Source of the DNA: Hydractinia symbiolongicarpus
Lineage: Eukaryota; Cnidaria; Hydrozoa; Anthoathecata; Hydractiniidae
Assembly (NCBI RefSeq): GCF_029227915.1
Contig: NC_079880.1
Span: 22,196,501-22,260,500 of the forward strand
DNA length: 64,000 bases
Direction: 5' to 3'
Of the stretch, positions 1-12,128 are shown one piece after another. Positions within the stretch are counted from its first letter, which is position 1, and each line of letters opens with the position of its first letter. The notes below the pieces were generated by a model. It saw nothing but the letters and a program-made list of their open reading frames with translations. It was not told the origin of the DNA and made no database searches. The position numbers were made by a program, and so were the translations under genes.

Positions 1-636
1 GACCTCGTGAAAGCGTCATTGGTGTGGCCAAGGATGTTTAAAAAGAGAAGGAGACACATTGGATTTCATGGCGTCAGCAACCCATCCACAAATTAAAAAA
101 ATTGAAACCTTGTTTTCACGTTGCCTCTATTGTGCAGAGCTGAAAATGCTGATCAAGAAAATGTATATGATCATGTGCTCTATGAACGGTTAATGAGATA
201 TAAGGGTTTAAAAATTGTGCTGACGTTAGCAAAGGCCCGTGAAAACACAAAAAATTTTATTTAACAATTTATATGCCTGTTGTCTTCGTATAGATCTTGA
301 AACGCTGATCAAGAAAATGCATAGGATCATGTATCTTTGACAAACGGTTGCAAATATATTGGAAATTGAATAATTTTTGATGACGTCATCAACCCGTTCA
401 TTCCGAAACGGATTCGGCCTCGAAGCACTTTTTATTTTTGCTTTATTTAGAGCATGTTTAAAGAAAGTAAACATAATTTGAAAAACATTTTAATAAAGCA
501 AAAATGCGTTCACATTATTAAGCATGCTTTAAATCGTGCTTTAAATATACAGCATGCTTCTAGTGTGAACCCCCCCCCCCCCCTATCTCCTTCTCTCTTA
601 AACCTTTTTGGTGTGGCTGAGTTCTATTCCAATTTT
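1..636. repeat. Left flank with an imperfect direct repeat and a poly-C tract
   Basis: No gene is recognised here. A segment starting GCTGATCAAGAAAATG at 149 recurs at 305, so there are two imperfect copies with a period of 156 bases. The stretch 533-560 repeats GCATGCTTTAAAT-like words, and a run of about 13 C lies at 570-583. Short ORFs on both strands look like chance ORFs. The segmental duplication begins just to the right. Confidence 0.5.
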
Positions 637-1018
637 CGTAAAAAGAAATCCATTTAAGAAAAGAGAAATTAGCTTTACATTGGTGAACCTCCTTTGAAAA
701 AAGACAGGATAAAAAATTTTAAAAAAATAATCTCAGTGCCTTTTGGCTTTTACGGTTTAAAGAAATTTTAATAATAGGCAGTTTACAAATGGTTTAACTA
801 CTTCTTACCTACAAGAACCCGCGCGCATGTACAAAAGTTTTGCCAATTTTCAAAACCTTTTGTATTGTTAAATAATTTATCTATTGCTTTAGGGCTTTTT
901 CCGTGTTACTTTTTCCAAAATTCACTTTTCTTTTGGCGGCGTATTTATAACCTCAAAATAGCTATTTCAACAGCGATACCACATTATACAACTTTTGCAG
1001 CATTTTTCTGTATTATAG

Positions 1019-2339
1019 AAACTATAAAAATTTCGATGAAAAGACGTTTTTGGCTGATGTAAAAGCTGCTGACTTTTGTTGTGACACTGCCGATCCTGAT
1101 TTGAACTATGAAAATCTTCAAGTAATTTTTAGAAATATTGTAGATAAACATGCTCCTTTGAAACAGAAAACATTGCGTGGAAACGATGCTCCCTTCATGA
1201 ATAAAAAATTAAGAAAGGCTATATACTCTAGGTCAAGGTTTAAAAATAAATATAACAATGATAAAACTGAGGAAAACAATGCCAATTATAAAAGACAAAG
1301 AAACAAATTACGAAATATAGCTGTTAAGGAATATTTTAAAAAAATAACCCAGGCCGGAGCAGTCGAAAATAAAAACAAAATGATAGCAAATCCAAACAAA
1401 TTTCATTCGATCCTTCTATCAAGAGCCAAAATTGATAACTCGAAGCTTGAAATAAACATTGGCGATAGAGTCATACAATCAGAAAGGTCCGTAAAACTTT
1501 TAGGAGTAACAATTGATGATAAATTAAATTTTAACTTGCACATTAGTAATCTTTGTCGAAAAGCCTCAGCCCAGCTGAATGTATTATTTAGATTTAAAAA
1601 TGTACTATCTTTGCAAACAAGATCTATTTTAGCACAAAGCTTCGTGTATGCAAATTTTAATTATTGTCCCTTAGTTTGGCATTTCTCTTCTTCGAAATCT
1701 CTTTTGAAAATTGAAAAACTCCACAACAGGGCTTTAAGTTTTATTCATGATGACCCAAGACCAGTTGATTGCCTCCCAAATAAACATTATATGGAATTAC
1801 TAAGGCACAGATATTTATGCATAGAAATATTTAAAATTCGGAGAAACATCAGTCCTTCTTTCATGAAAGATATTTTCCTTTTTGAGGAAACTGATAGGCC
1901 AGTAAGAAGTCAAAACATGAACAACCTAAAAACCATCAGTGTAAAAACAAGCACCTTTGGTCTAAACAGTTTGCGATGTTTAGCCCCAAAAGTTTGGAAT
2001 AAACTTCCTTTTCATACGAAGAGTTGCGAAGATCTAGTTAAATTTAAGCAAATGATTAAAAAATGGAATGGCTCTCACTGTTCATGCACAGAGTGTCGGC
2101 AATTGATTCCATAACTTGCGTAATCAACACGAAAATGGGAGAGGGGGAATGTTTATCTTTTTATTTATTTATTTCTTATTTTTTCCTTATTTATTTATTA
2201 TAATTTTCATCTAAATTGTAAATATATAAAAATATTTGGTCGGTTTTGATTAGTTTTTTGCAAAATATTATTTTTTTAAAGAACTATTGTATATAATAAC
2301 CGACGGTAAATAAATTAAATCAATCAATCAAATCAATAG
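1019..2339 (+). mobile_element. 5'-truncated LINE 3' end inserted in unit 1
   Basis: Unit 2 reads straight through the site at 20085-20090, giving an empty-site comparison. A short ATAG flanks the insert (1015-1018 and 2336-2339), and the 3' end carries an AATCAATCAATCAA-type tail, both typical of target-primed LINE insertion. The insert contains the ORF described at 1050-2114. Since it is absent from unit 2, it arrived after the duplication or was lost precisely from unit 2; the tail and flanking repeat favour insertion. Confidence 0.85.
1050..2114 (+). pseudogene. LINE ORF2 fragment: endonuclease-RT linker joined in frame to post-RT C-terminus
   Basis: A 354-codon open frame. Residues 1 to about 105 resemble the region between the APE endonuclease and the reverse transcriptase in jockey/CR1-like ORF2 proteins (VDKHAPLKQKTLRGNDAPF followed by a basic stretch). 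From about residue 110 the frame reads like the RT thumb and C-terminal region (ANPNKFHSILLSR, KLLGVTIDDKLNFNLHIS, YCPLVWHFSS) and ends in a Cys-rich CSCTECRQ motif. No catalytic palm motif such as F/YADD is present, so the RT core is missing although the frame stays open. The start codon is arbitrary because the LINE is 5'-truncated. No enzymatic activity is expected. Family assignment is from recalled motifs. Confidence 0.8.
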
Positions 2340-2889
2340 ACCAAATTATTAGTCTCTTCCCGTATCTTTTCTTTTTGACATCCTTCAAATTGTTAGTAAA
2401 TAAAAAATTATAGATTATTTTCTCTGAAAAAGTTTGTTTACATGTTTCACCAAGACAATTCCCGCAGATCTCAGAATATTTGAAAAAAATTTATAGGAGT
2501 TTTAAAAGGCATATTTGGAATCGAAAATTCTAGGAAATTGACAAACATATGCCTTGCATTAGCCTTCTTAAGATATTTAAACTCTGCACGGACAAGTGTT
2601 TAGACCCCGAACTTTTTTTGTCTATGGTTATTGGCGTATAGGTGTTAATATAGGTGTAAAGTTACAAGAAATCTGTAATTGAGCAAGGTTATTTCACTCC
2701 GGTTATAAGTCCGTGGGGGTCTCCTTGATAGAAATATATGTCGCATACATTGTAGCGTATATTCATGAAAAAGTTCTTAAATTACATTCAGCTGTGTCAT
2801 TTTGGTGCAAAGGATACTAGTTTTTTGACCATTTTATACAACGACAAGAAAAGTTTCGGTCGCGCCAGTGCCATCGGAGAGGCATCAGG

Positions 2890-5480
2890 AATAATCATAA
2901 AGAAATAGTTCTTCTTGAACTGAGGTTGTACGTAGAGGCTAGAAATTTACCACTTTTTGAAAAGATATGGACATTTTTATTCTTAATTACAAAACGAAGG
3001 TTCAGGGACTTAAATTTAAAAAATGCGTTGAATGTCTCCAGAATGCTTATTATTATGCCATTCGTGTGTTCCACGTCAATTTTAATGCAAAAAGCGGGAT
3101 AATACAATCTTTTTATTTCACTGCTGCTAATAATTAATTTTTTTAAAAAAAAGACTGTTTTTATGTTTTAAAATATCAATAATTATTAATTGTGTGCTTT
3201 TGCCCTCTAAATTTAAAAATAATAGGTTTTAATAAAAGCTTGTCAAAAATATTGCGTTCTCCTGGTTTTTGCACTAAAATATGATATTTAGGTAGTTTTT
3301 CCATGTTGAGTTGCACATGGTACGTTTTACCATGTCTGCGTAATAATTAAACACAGAAATGCGTAAAATACAACCTTCTGCGTAATGATTTAGCCCAGAA
3401 TTGTGAATTTTAAAATTTTTTGAATATTTAATGTTTATGCGAGCTATAAATGTTTTTGTGTGATATTGCGCCCGAAATTTTAAAAACAATCAATTATTAG
3501 CAGCAGTGAAATAAAAAGATTGTATTATCCCGCTTTTTGCATAAAAATTAAAGTGAAACACGCGAATGGCATAAAAATAAGCATTCTGGAGACATTCAAC
3601 GCATTTTTTAAGTTTTAGTCCCTGAAAGAACTTTATGTAAAATTTCTACGTGATTTTTTAAGATAATGTCAAACAAAGTGGGCAATAAGCGGCGTATTCA
3701 ACAAATTTTAATTTAGGGAACATTCTAAACTCAGCTTGATACTTTCAGCTTTTTCGGGACTGAGTAGCAGGCAAGTGAGAAAAACGAACACAAACAGCAT
3801 GTTTTTACAACATTTTATAAATTGGAATTTAGGGAGCATTTCAGGACTGTTTTCTCTTTCACGTAAGTAAGTAAGTAAAATCAGGGTAAAGTAACATGCA
3901 GGAGCAATTCTTTATAACATTACGCAAATTCCAATTTAGGGAGCGCTTTAAGACTTTTTTCTATTCCACGTAAGTAAGTAAGTAGAATGAGCCAGGAATT
4001 TTCCATTTTGCATATAAGTAAGTAAAATTTTCTCAATGAAAAAATACTTAATAAAATTGAAGCTTATGCGTTGTTTAATACTTTTCTGTGATATTGCGCT
4101 CTTAATTTTGAGAATTGAGGTTTTGTCCAGAGATAAACGGAAAATATTGTATTCTTCCGTATTATCCCGTTTTTGCATTGAATTACATGTTGCGTTGTAT
4201 ATGGTGAGTTTTATTATTCGTGTGTAATAATTAAACACACGTCTTCGGTCACGGTCTTCGTTAGCAGCATTGAAATAAAAATACTGTATTATCCCGCCTT
4301 TGGGATTAAAATGAACATGGATTGCATAATTTTTTAAATATTCAACGCAACTTTTAAGTTTGGGTCCCTGAAACAACTTTGTATTAAATTTCTACGTGAT
4401 TTTTAAGATAATGTCTAACAAAAAAGCTCGACTTAATACTTTCAGCTTTTTCGGGATTGAGAGTACACCATGCGAGTGAGAAAAAGGGAACACAAAAAGC
4501 ATGTTTTTATAACATTTCATGAATTAGAATTTAGGGAGCATTTCAGGACTGTTTTCTCTTTCACGTAAGTAAGCAAGTAAAATAAGAGTAAAGACAACAT
4601 GCGGGAGCATTTTTTTATAATATTACATAAATTCCAATTTACGCAGCATTTCAGGAGTTTTTTCTATTTCACGTAAGCAAGTAAGTAAAATTTTCTCAAT
4701 GTAAGAGAAGTTAACAACATTGATGCTTCTGCGTTGTTTAGTAATTTTTTGTAATATTGCTACCTTTATTTTTGAAAATTAAGGTTTTGTCCGGAGATAA
4801 ACGAAAATATTGTATTTTTCCGTATTATCCCGTTTTTGCATTGAATTAATTACATGTTAAGTTGCATATGGTACATTTTATCATGGCTGCGTAATAATTA
4901 AAGTCCGAATGCGTAAAATACGGTCTTTTGCGTAATGATTAAACGCCGAATTGTAAGTATCAAAAAAATTCCAATAATTGATGTTTATGCGATCTATAAA
5001 TTTTCTTGTGTGATATTGCGCCCGAAATTTTAAAAACCAATTATTAGCCGTAGTGGAAAAAACAGATTGTATTATTCCGCTTTTTGCATTAAAATTGTCA
5101 TATTTTGCTTGTGTAATAATGAAACACACGAATTTCTTGAAAATTAGCATTCTTGAGAGATTCAACTTTTGGGTCCCTTGAACAACTTTGTGTAACATAT
5201 AACGTGTAACGTATTCAACAATTTCTAATTTGAAGAGCATTCTAAACTAGACCTGATACTTTAACATTTTCGGAAGATGGGGCATTTTTTATAATTTTAT
5301 AATATAATATTACGTAAATTTTAATTTAGGGAGCACTTCAGGACTTTTTTTATATTTCACGTAAGTAAGTAAGTGAAATGAGATTAATCTTTAATAATTT
5401 CCTCTGATATTGCGCTCCTAATTTTGACAATTAAAGTTCTAGCAGGAGTTACACCATTATTCCGCTTTTTGCACGTGTAA
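2890..5480 (+). repeat. Cluster of dispersed foldback / GTAAGTAAGT repeat family (unit 1)
   Basis: Several degenerate units follow one another. Hallmarks are GCGGGATAATACAATC-like words, TGCGTAATAATTAAACAC, a TTCAACAAATT..TTCGGGACTGAG block, and a roughly 110-base subunit with GTAAGTAAGTAAGT and TTTAGGGAGCA(C/T)TTCAGGACT. A foldback is visible: 3010-3137 is repeated in inverted orientation at about 3486-3640. The same family recurs at 16253, 20620 and 33010, and in inverse orientation near 47985, 52440 and 53925. No protein-coding potential is seen. It may be the body of a non-autonomous element. Confidence 0.75.
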
Positions 5481-6340
5481 AATTCTAGACTGTTCTGTAA
5501 AAAAGGTTAAAATATTTTTTGGAAATGGTTTTATCGGAAGCAAAAACAAACATGTTTAACATTTTCAATCTCAGAAATATTTTTATGGTGCTTGAACAAT
5601 CTAAGCATTATGGGGTCCAAAGAAGCACGAAGAAACACGATTACCAAGGCATTTTAATCTTCTTTTTGTGCCATAACTAAGTTTGCAGGGCACAGGCGAC
5701 TTGTTTAAAAAAAACATCAAAAAATATAAAATTAGAATATAAGGTTTCAATTTGGGTAGATTTATATAGTAGTATTATTTTATGACAAAAATTCTATATG
5801 AAATTTATGTGGCTTTCTGAAAATATACACTTTTATATAAGTTCATTTCACAGTTTGGAAAATATAATCAATCTGCAACAAATAGTCTTTTCTGGATGCC
5901 ACTCTTCGAATCTGTCAAAACCTTTTCGCCTTTTGGCTGCTAGATAAATCAAGCATTGTGGCACATGACTAATTGAATTTCCGCGCCCGAAGGCGTAAGA
6001 AATTCTTTAAAACCGTCGTTTTTTTCTTTCGGAGCATTTTTTGAGAAAAAATCGACCCTGGGATTTCACATTCCTCTGAGAGGAGGATAGTATTGGTATA
6101 ACTGACTTACTTACTAACCCTTCCCCTATGGTCAATTGCAACGTCACAGATTTGAACTTCGTACCCAAGCTCCCTAAGTACTGGGAAGTCATCTAAATGA
6201 CGTTTCAGCCCAAAATTGGTATTTGTTTTCGACAAAGTTTGGCACAGTTAACAAAAAAAGTATGCTGAACATAATGGTGACATCTTAATTTTGTATAATA
6301 TCAGTCTTCTTCCTGTTTGTATTTTTTGCTTTTTTCAATA
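5481..6340. other. Intergenic sequence conserved in both units, no recognised gene
   Basis: This stretch matches 23180-24030 closely. A 61-codon minus frame (6007-6192) is preserved in unit 2 but is not recognised and shows no domain. Its conservation is expected from the duplication alone. Nothing else can be supported. Confidence 0.4.
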
Positions 6341-6349
6341 CACCATGTA

Positions 6350-7262
6350 TCAATCAGTAATAGCGTTTTTCAAATCCTGAGTGAGCCATTGACACGCCCT
6401 TCCTCTTATTCTTTTTACGATATATGGTGCATGGCTGTTAAAAACCTCCTTCACAGTGCTATTAAAATATTTTAACGCTTGATTTACATCTTCCATTTCG
6501 TACATATAATCCCAGTTCACTCGTTCAAAATCTTTATCCATTGCCTCTGGGTCATATTTAGAGTAATTACGGCAGGTAACAACTCTTGGTGTGAGTTTCA
6601 TACTGTTTATTTTCCTGACGCATCCTACCATATCGTGATCTCCTATGCTCATGGGAAATACTTTGGTATGTGAGATTGATTTAGCATTGTTACTCGCAAT
6701 TATATCAATAAGTGTCTCCGAGGTCTCTGTAGTACGAGTTGGTTGTTTAACAAGTTGTTTAAAACCATATAGTTGTACTATGTCTTTAAATTCCTTATTA
6801 TCATTGCGTTCCCTATAGTTGACATTAAAGCCTTCCTTCTTTCTCTTCTCTTGCCACATTTAATAAAATTTCGTCAAATGTTTTACTAAAGTCCGTGGAC
6901 AAATAATCTGAAGAATTCGGTGGTCTATAAGAAGCACCTAAGAGATCATTTTTTGCTTTTTTGATGATCATTTTAATTCATATACATTCCGCAGTTTCTG
7001 TTTCCAAATCAGTTCGCCTCTCCCAATTAATTCTATCCTTCATGTAAACTGCAACTCCCCCTCCTTTACCTTGTCGTTCACATAGTTGAACAAACTTGTA
7101 TCCATCGATTTGATATAAATTGTTATTATCATTAAATCCGCTACGTTGTATAAGTGTCTCAGAAAGGGTCATAATACCGATCTCACTACATCGGTGCATA
7201 AGTTGCTGAAGATGTACGAAATTCGTAAAGATACCTATGATGTTCTGGTGAAATATCTTCAT
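6350..7262 (-). pseudogene. LINE APE-type endonuclease fragment (unit 1)
   Basis: Two minus-strand frames together cover an APE-like endonuclease of a non-LTR retrotransposon. The first (7262-6978) carries QNIIGIFTNFVHLQQ, LSETL (position of the catalytic Glu), IDGYKF and GGGVAVYMKD. The second (6859-6350) carries FNVNY, GFKQLVKQPTRTT, GDHDMVG (position of the catalytic His-containing SDH motif) and the HAPYIVKR linker. Compared with unit 2, a Trp codon after AECI has become TGA, and a frameshift near the missing GDFN motif is shared by both units. It ends before any reverse transcriptase, so it is dead. Confidence 0.82.
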
Positions 7263-7396
7263 TCCTTTCCTACTTGTAAATGCTTCAATATTACTAACGT
7301 AACCTCGTCTTCTGTTACATAAGTTGGTTCGCTATCAACTCCATGTAATAAAATTAGAAAGAGCAGTATCATACGTGCGACCTTTCTCGCCGCCAT
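7259..7396 (-). CDS. 45-aa signal-peptide-like ORF overlapping the LINE endonuclease start (unit 1)
   Basis: The ORF starts at an ATG in a GCCGCCATC context (plus strand) and reads MAARKVARMILLFLILLHG, a strong N-terminal hydrophobic segment, then an acidic stretch (EPTYVTEDE) and a short tail. Its TGA overlaps the first ATG of the endonuclease frame in an ATGA arrangement. Unit 2 preserves the ORF at the same length. It may be the 5' part of the LINE, or a host first exon onto which the LINE is abutted; a GT follows HLQ near the end. The function is unknown. Confidence 0.4.
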   Translation of the reverse strand: MAARKVARMILLFLILLHGVDSEPTYVTEDEVTLVILKHLQVGKE

Positions 7397-8030
7397 CTTA
7401 ACAACATTCAACTAGCCTTTTGTAGGGAATTAGGACACATTAGGAGGGAGAACAAACTATAGTGATTATTAACACTTTAAAAGAAGAAAATATTTATAAT
7501 AAAGGTTAAAGAGATAATTCAAACTTGAATTGAAACTGTTGTGAGGAATTGTTTGAAAAATTAATAATATAAAAGTTAATAGAATTTTTTTTTTTGTATA
7601 AAACTTGTATCATTCTGCTTGATGTTGATAAAATACTATTTCTCGTTAATAACAAACCAAATGGAATGTCTTTAATCAAAAGAAGAAGAAAAATCATGTA
7701 TGAATCTTTTTTTTAATTTTTTTTGCAAGTACACTGGAAAATGATTCACATTTTTAGAGATTTATATTAAACATGATAAATTAGCCACTAGTAAAAATTT
7801 TTTCACTAACTGGCGACTCTAATTCGCCAAAATAATTGTGAAGATAGAAAACCGTGGCTCGATAAACATTCGCAAATATTTTTTATTCAAGATCTATTTT
7901 CGAAATATAAATGTTGATTATTAAGTCAAATGTAAAGCAAAAATGTAATGAAGTGATTTTTTAACTAAACAAAATAAGCTTCCGCGTCAGATTTTCTAAC
8001 ATAAGTATTTGGAAAAGTGTTAAGTAGTAT
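7397..8030. other. AT-rich intergenic sequence
   Basis: The sequence is conserved with 25090-25730 of unit 2. No ORF, RNA or element terminus is recognised. It could contain the promoter region of the lectin gene if the candidate signal-peptide exon near 8040 is real. Confidence 0.35.
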
Positions 8031-8246
8031 AGTGAAAAATATCCAAAGATATGTTGTTGTTTCATTATTATTATTTACGTTTGGGCTCTTCAAAATCAAC
8101 TTATCTAAACAATCACACTTATTTGTTTATTAGAAACGATAAAATAGGACACAGACAAATTTATGAACGTCATTACAAAGTTTTACCACAAAAATATCAT
8201 GGATTTTGTGGTGTTTTAGCGTTACTGAATTGTATTGCATTTTAAT

Positions 8247-8545
8247 TTTTTTTTTTTTTTTACCCAGGATAGCCTCCTCTGTTTTTATTGATACTGCTAT
8301 CAAAGAGGGTCCTGCGAAGGAGGTCTTAGTACATTAAACCTCCCATTTCAACTACAAAAGTCGTGCAAGCACAGCAATCGCTCAGCTACGCAACAGCCTT
8401 AGATATAAATCCTATTCTCATGCCGAACGCTAAGTAGAAAGGATAGATTCACACTTTTTTAGTGTCTGGCATGACTCGGGCGGGATTTGAACCCAAGACC
8501 TCTCGCACTGGAAGGGAACGCTCTGCCATTAGGCTACAATGCATT
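8247..8545 (-). mobile_element. tRNA-derived SINE, family A (unit 1)
   Basis: Read on the minus strand, the element opens with a tRNA-like head: an A-box-like TAGCCTAATGGCAGAGCG and a B-box GGGTTCAAATCCC spaced as in a tRNA. A body of about 200 bases follows (GAGTCATGCC, AAAGTGTGAATC), ending in CCTGGGTAAAA with an A-rich tail (T run at 8247-8260 on the plus strand). The same element is at 25898-26193 and, in plus orientation, at 39405-39727. It lies upstream of the PAN exon. Confidence 0.82.
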
Positions 8546-9005
8546 TCTATAAGAAACGTGTAGGTGCAGGAAGTATGAGTGACATGATGTATATCAACAA
8601 GCGAAATACACATCGAACAAATTTTAGGATTTAGACTTAATGAACGGGTTACAAAATATACATGTTTTAAACAATATAATAGCCACAAGAGGCTCATATC
8701 CTTTAAATAACTTTTAAGCAACAGTCCAATATAAATTGGGTAAATATAGAATGAGTATGGATAAAAACAAAAGTTATAAAAATTGTAATAGATTCCGAAA
8801 CATGTTTTTGTCTAAATTTGAATAAGATCCATATAAACAATTTAAGTGCAACTAAAGTTTTATTTTAATTGATGCAAAGCCAGCATTTTATCCTAACTGA
8901 GCAAGCAAACACATGAATTTCATCAAATGAGCCCTAACCTGAAATTTTCTGTTAATAAACGCATATCCAGTCACAATTTTACCTTTTACATTTTATTTCG
9001 TCACC

Positions 9006-9302
9006 GTGTGCGTTTTCTGGTCCTCACTGAACGCACACATCACGCGACTGCCATGTCACCATCATGCCAACTTTTCGATCAAACTACTAAATTCATATTT
9101 CAATGGCAGTATTGGAAAATCCATCGATTCCATATCATTATTAGACTGCTACAAACACTGCGTGGGTGCAAGCTCATGTAAGTTTGTGAACTACCACACG
9201 AGTCGAAAACATTGTGAATTGGTGTTTTTGCAATCAGGAGGTGATATTCACGCTGCAGATGAATGGATGTTCAGCTCAACAGATCTTTCTCAGAACCAAA
9301 AT
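9006..9302 (+). CDS. PAN/apple-domain exon of secreted lectin-like gene, copy 1
   Basis: The frame encodes a PAN/apple-like module: LLNSYFNGSIGKS, then DCYKHCVGASSCKFVNY, HCELVF and a tryptophan before SSTD. The Cys spacing (CxxxC, C, C) fits the family. The exon ends in AACCAAAAT followed by a GTAAGA donor at 9303, in phase 0, which matches the next exon at 12129. The 5' boundary and signal peptide are unresolved; the coordinate given is the start of the open frame (a GTG codon), not a start codon. At 8979-8990 unit 2 has CTTTTAG where unit 1 has CTTTTAC, so a possible acceptor is lost here. The protein is probably secreted and may bind carbohydrate or protein. Confidence 0.7.
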
Positions 9303-12128
9303 GTAAGATCATCTATTTTCTAGCTTATCTTTCTGTGTTGTACCGTATGCATGGCTCCTTGAGCAAACAAAGCAACTTGTAAAGTATTGCCAGGCAGAAG
9401 TGAGAAAATTTAAAAATGTAAAACATCAAACAACATGGACTTTAAAAACAGTTTTGGTACTTTTCTTGCTCCAAAAGTATTGATTTATACGATGACAAAC
9501 TGACTAAGACGAAAGTCTGATTTCTTTTCAGGCAACCACGTGAATTTTGGCTTCTTAAGTCATTTGTCAGTACTATGGTAGGTACCAATGAGCTCCAGCC
9601 AAAATTTTGTGTTTTTATTTCAAGATGCTGCGCTATAATGTTCAAATTAATTCAATATTATTGCTAGAATGGTAGAAAGTACAGTGCCATAGCAAGGTAA
9701 TCTTTTTTCAAAAATAACACAAGCTTTCACGTCTCACAACATACATGTGACAAACATCTGGTGTACACTGAAACTACAGTGGGAATGATGTCAACAGTAA
9801 GAAAGATTTGAGGCATTTCGACACAAGCTAGGTCGTTCAAGCACAAGGCGTGTCAAAGCAGCTGATTAAGACATAAAAGAAGAATGCTGCAAACAAAGAA
9901 GCACAAACAGAATGAACAAAGTACCAATGAACAAATGAACATATGAACAAACAAATTAACAAAACGAAACGAAACGAAACAAAAGTTGCCACTGCCATTT
10001 TTAGGAGCTCTTTTGATTGAGTCTCCACTAGGATCTGTGTGCATGTCGACCGTTGTTAATGTACAATATATGGTCAAGTGCGCAGTATCAACTCCTTTTC
10101 CCCCAGTCCTAGAACTAGCGCAGTCTAACATTTAGAATTTTTCGTATTTCCCTAAGCTTTGGTGTGTCTTTTATTTTTGTGAAAAAAATGCATGTAAAAT
10201 AATGATATTCTAGAAAGAAGCCATGTGGTTTTCTTTTATTTTTCAGGCTCCGTTACATGGTGAGATATGACCTAGGATATAAAATAGCAACGAAATAAAT
10301 TTTTATAGTTATCTACTTGAATATAAATTATATTATAAATATTTTAATATTTTTTGTGAAAAAAATTATTTATATATGATGAAGCCACAGGAAGCGGGAA
10401 TATACGTTCAGCGGATGGTCAAAAAATAATTTTTTCACAAAAAATTATTGTGCGCCACAAATCAAAATGTGCAAAATGTTGACTAATATTTGCTCAGTTT
10501 ACTCTGCTCTGTTATGTAAAAAAGGGAATAAGGATTTTTCTTTTAGTAAGAATTTTTATATATATTAGCCACATTTTTTGTCACCAGTAACATCGACTTC
10601 ATTTTGTAACAGGTTCCTGCAAATAAAATAAGGCTACTAGGCCACGAAATGATTTTTAAGGCGATAGTAACAAATTCAATTTTGTTACAATCGCAAAGAA
10701 AATTGTCGCCCTTGGTGCAACAGGTAACATTCCATCACAAAAAGGAATAAATTCGATATAATAACTGCATTCTGATTGGCTGAATACAAAAATGTTGATT
10801 TGGAATTCTAAAACACGAATAATTTTTTTTGGTATATCATTTTAATAACTCGCAAATAGTGTTCGTGTCTGTCTATTATTTCATGACAAAAATAGCACTA
10901 TTATATATCTGGATTTCAGAAAATATTAATGGCGTAATAATCGTTTAGCCGGTCTATACGGGAAAATATAGACTGAGGTCATGACGTCATAGACCGAACG
11001 CAGTAAGGTCCATGTGAGTGACAGAGGTTTATTAGCCCACTGATTGATTCATGCCTAATATTGAAAAATAAGGTTTTACAGTCCAGGGACCTTTACCAAA
11101 GACAAGGCTTTGGTGGAAACCATGTAACTTTCTTTATATTTCGAACGTACACAGACATTCGATCTACAACCAGTTCAAAAATAAACAATACAATACAACT
11201 TTTAAAAACAGAATATTTCAAAACAGTTTTAAAACTCAATTCTTTGTCGTTTCGCTGGTGGAGTGTTCGTATTAAAATTAAATGTACAATTGTTAAAATT
11301 TCCTTCGGAAAAAAATGAAGAGAGGGTTGAAGACTGCGTGGAACTGGAAGTATTAAGAGCTGTCGAATGGCTATGTACGTCAAGTTGGTTATTATTTAAG
11401 CTCAAGATGTTTGACATTTTGTAGCGGTGAGTGGTACTAGCTGGTTTGTAATTGCTTAACGAATCAATATTTTTGTGACCACTGTGTTAGGCTACATAAA
11501 ATTCGGGGACATTTGCATTCAAAAGCTTTCCAATGTAGTCATGTAAGGGAGTCAGGTTCATATTTTTTTCCGTTCTTCTGTTTGACATTAATAAATAGTT
11601 TACACAGTGTGTTGTGCCGTTGTTCTGGTATATGATAAGGTGGTCTACATTGTTGCATGTTTTGACAATACCTGATAAAGGTGTTTGCTGCAAACGTATT
11701 ACAATATTTTGTTGCTTTTGCCTGTTATCCTGCTATGAATTCGTCTATTTCATTCTAATCGTCAAATAAACTATCGTCTATCAGACGAAAAAAAGAAGTA
11801 ATTAACATTTTTTACCACTTTAAATTAACTTTCTTGTTTTGTTTTTGTTTTGATGTCGGTTAATACGGCGTCATGTAGACTAGTCACTTGAAAAAAAATT
11901 CCGAGAACGTTCGAAAATACTCAACAGTGGGTTAATAAATACTTTTTTCAATTATTTCAGAAATATTTCAAGTAAATATCTCACTATCTGGAACGGTTTA
12001 AACTGAGAACTGAAACTAAACTGAAAAATCATATTTACCTGTCAGGTGCACTGGAAAAGCGTATTGTTATCCATCATTTAATTTCTTTATTTTTCTAATC
12101 TAACAATGAAATTATTTTTATTCAACAG
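9303..12128 (+). other. Intron between PAN and EGF exons, copy 1
   Basis: The intron is bounded by GTAAGA and TTATTCAACAG. It contains a GAAAC-type microsatellite (about 9961-9981), AT-rich repeats, and no supported gene. A segment near 9985-10070 is replaced by about 210 unrelated bases in unit 2 (27597-27805). Confidence 0.6.

Noticed and set aside
8051-8245. 64-codon plus-strand ORF
   Set aside because: Frame not preserved in unit 2, where a deletion removes part of it.
8460-8545. tRNA gene on the minus strand
   Set aside because: It is the head of a repeated SINE with a shared body and A-rich tail in three places.
11093-11417. Minus-strand ORFs of 96 and 62 codons within the lectin intron
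   Set aside because: They overlap each other in different frames, and conservation in unit 2 is explained by duplication; no domain or splice support was found.
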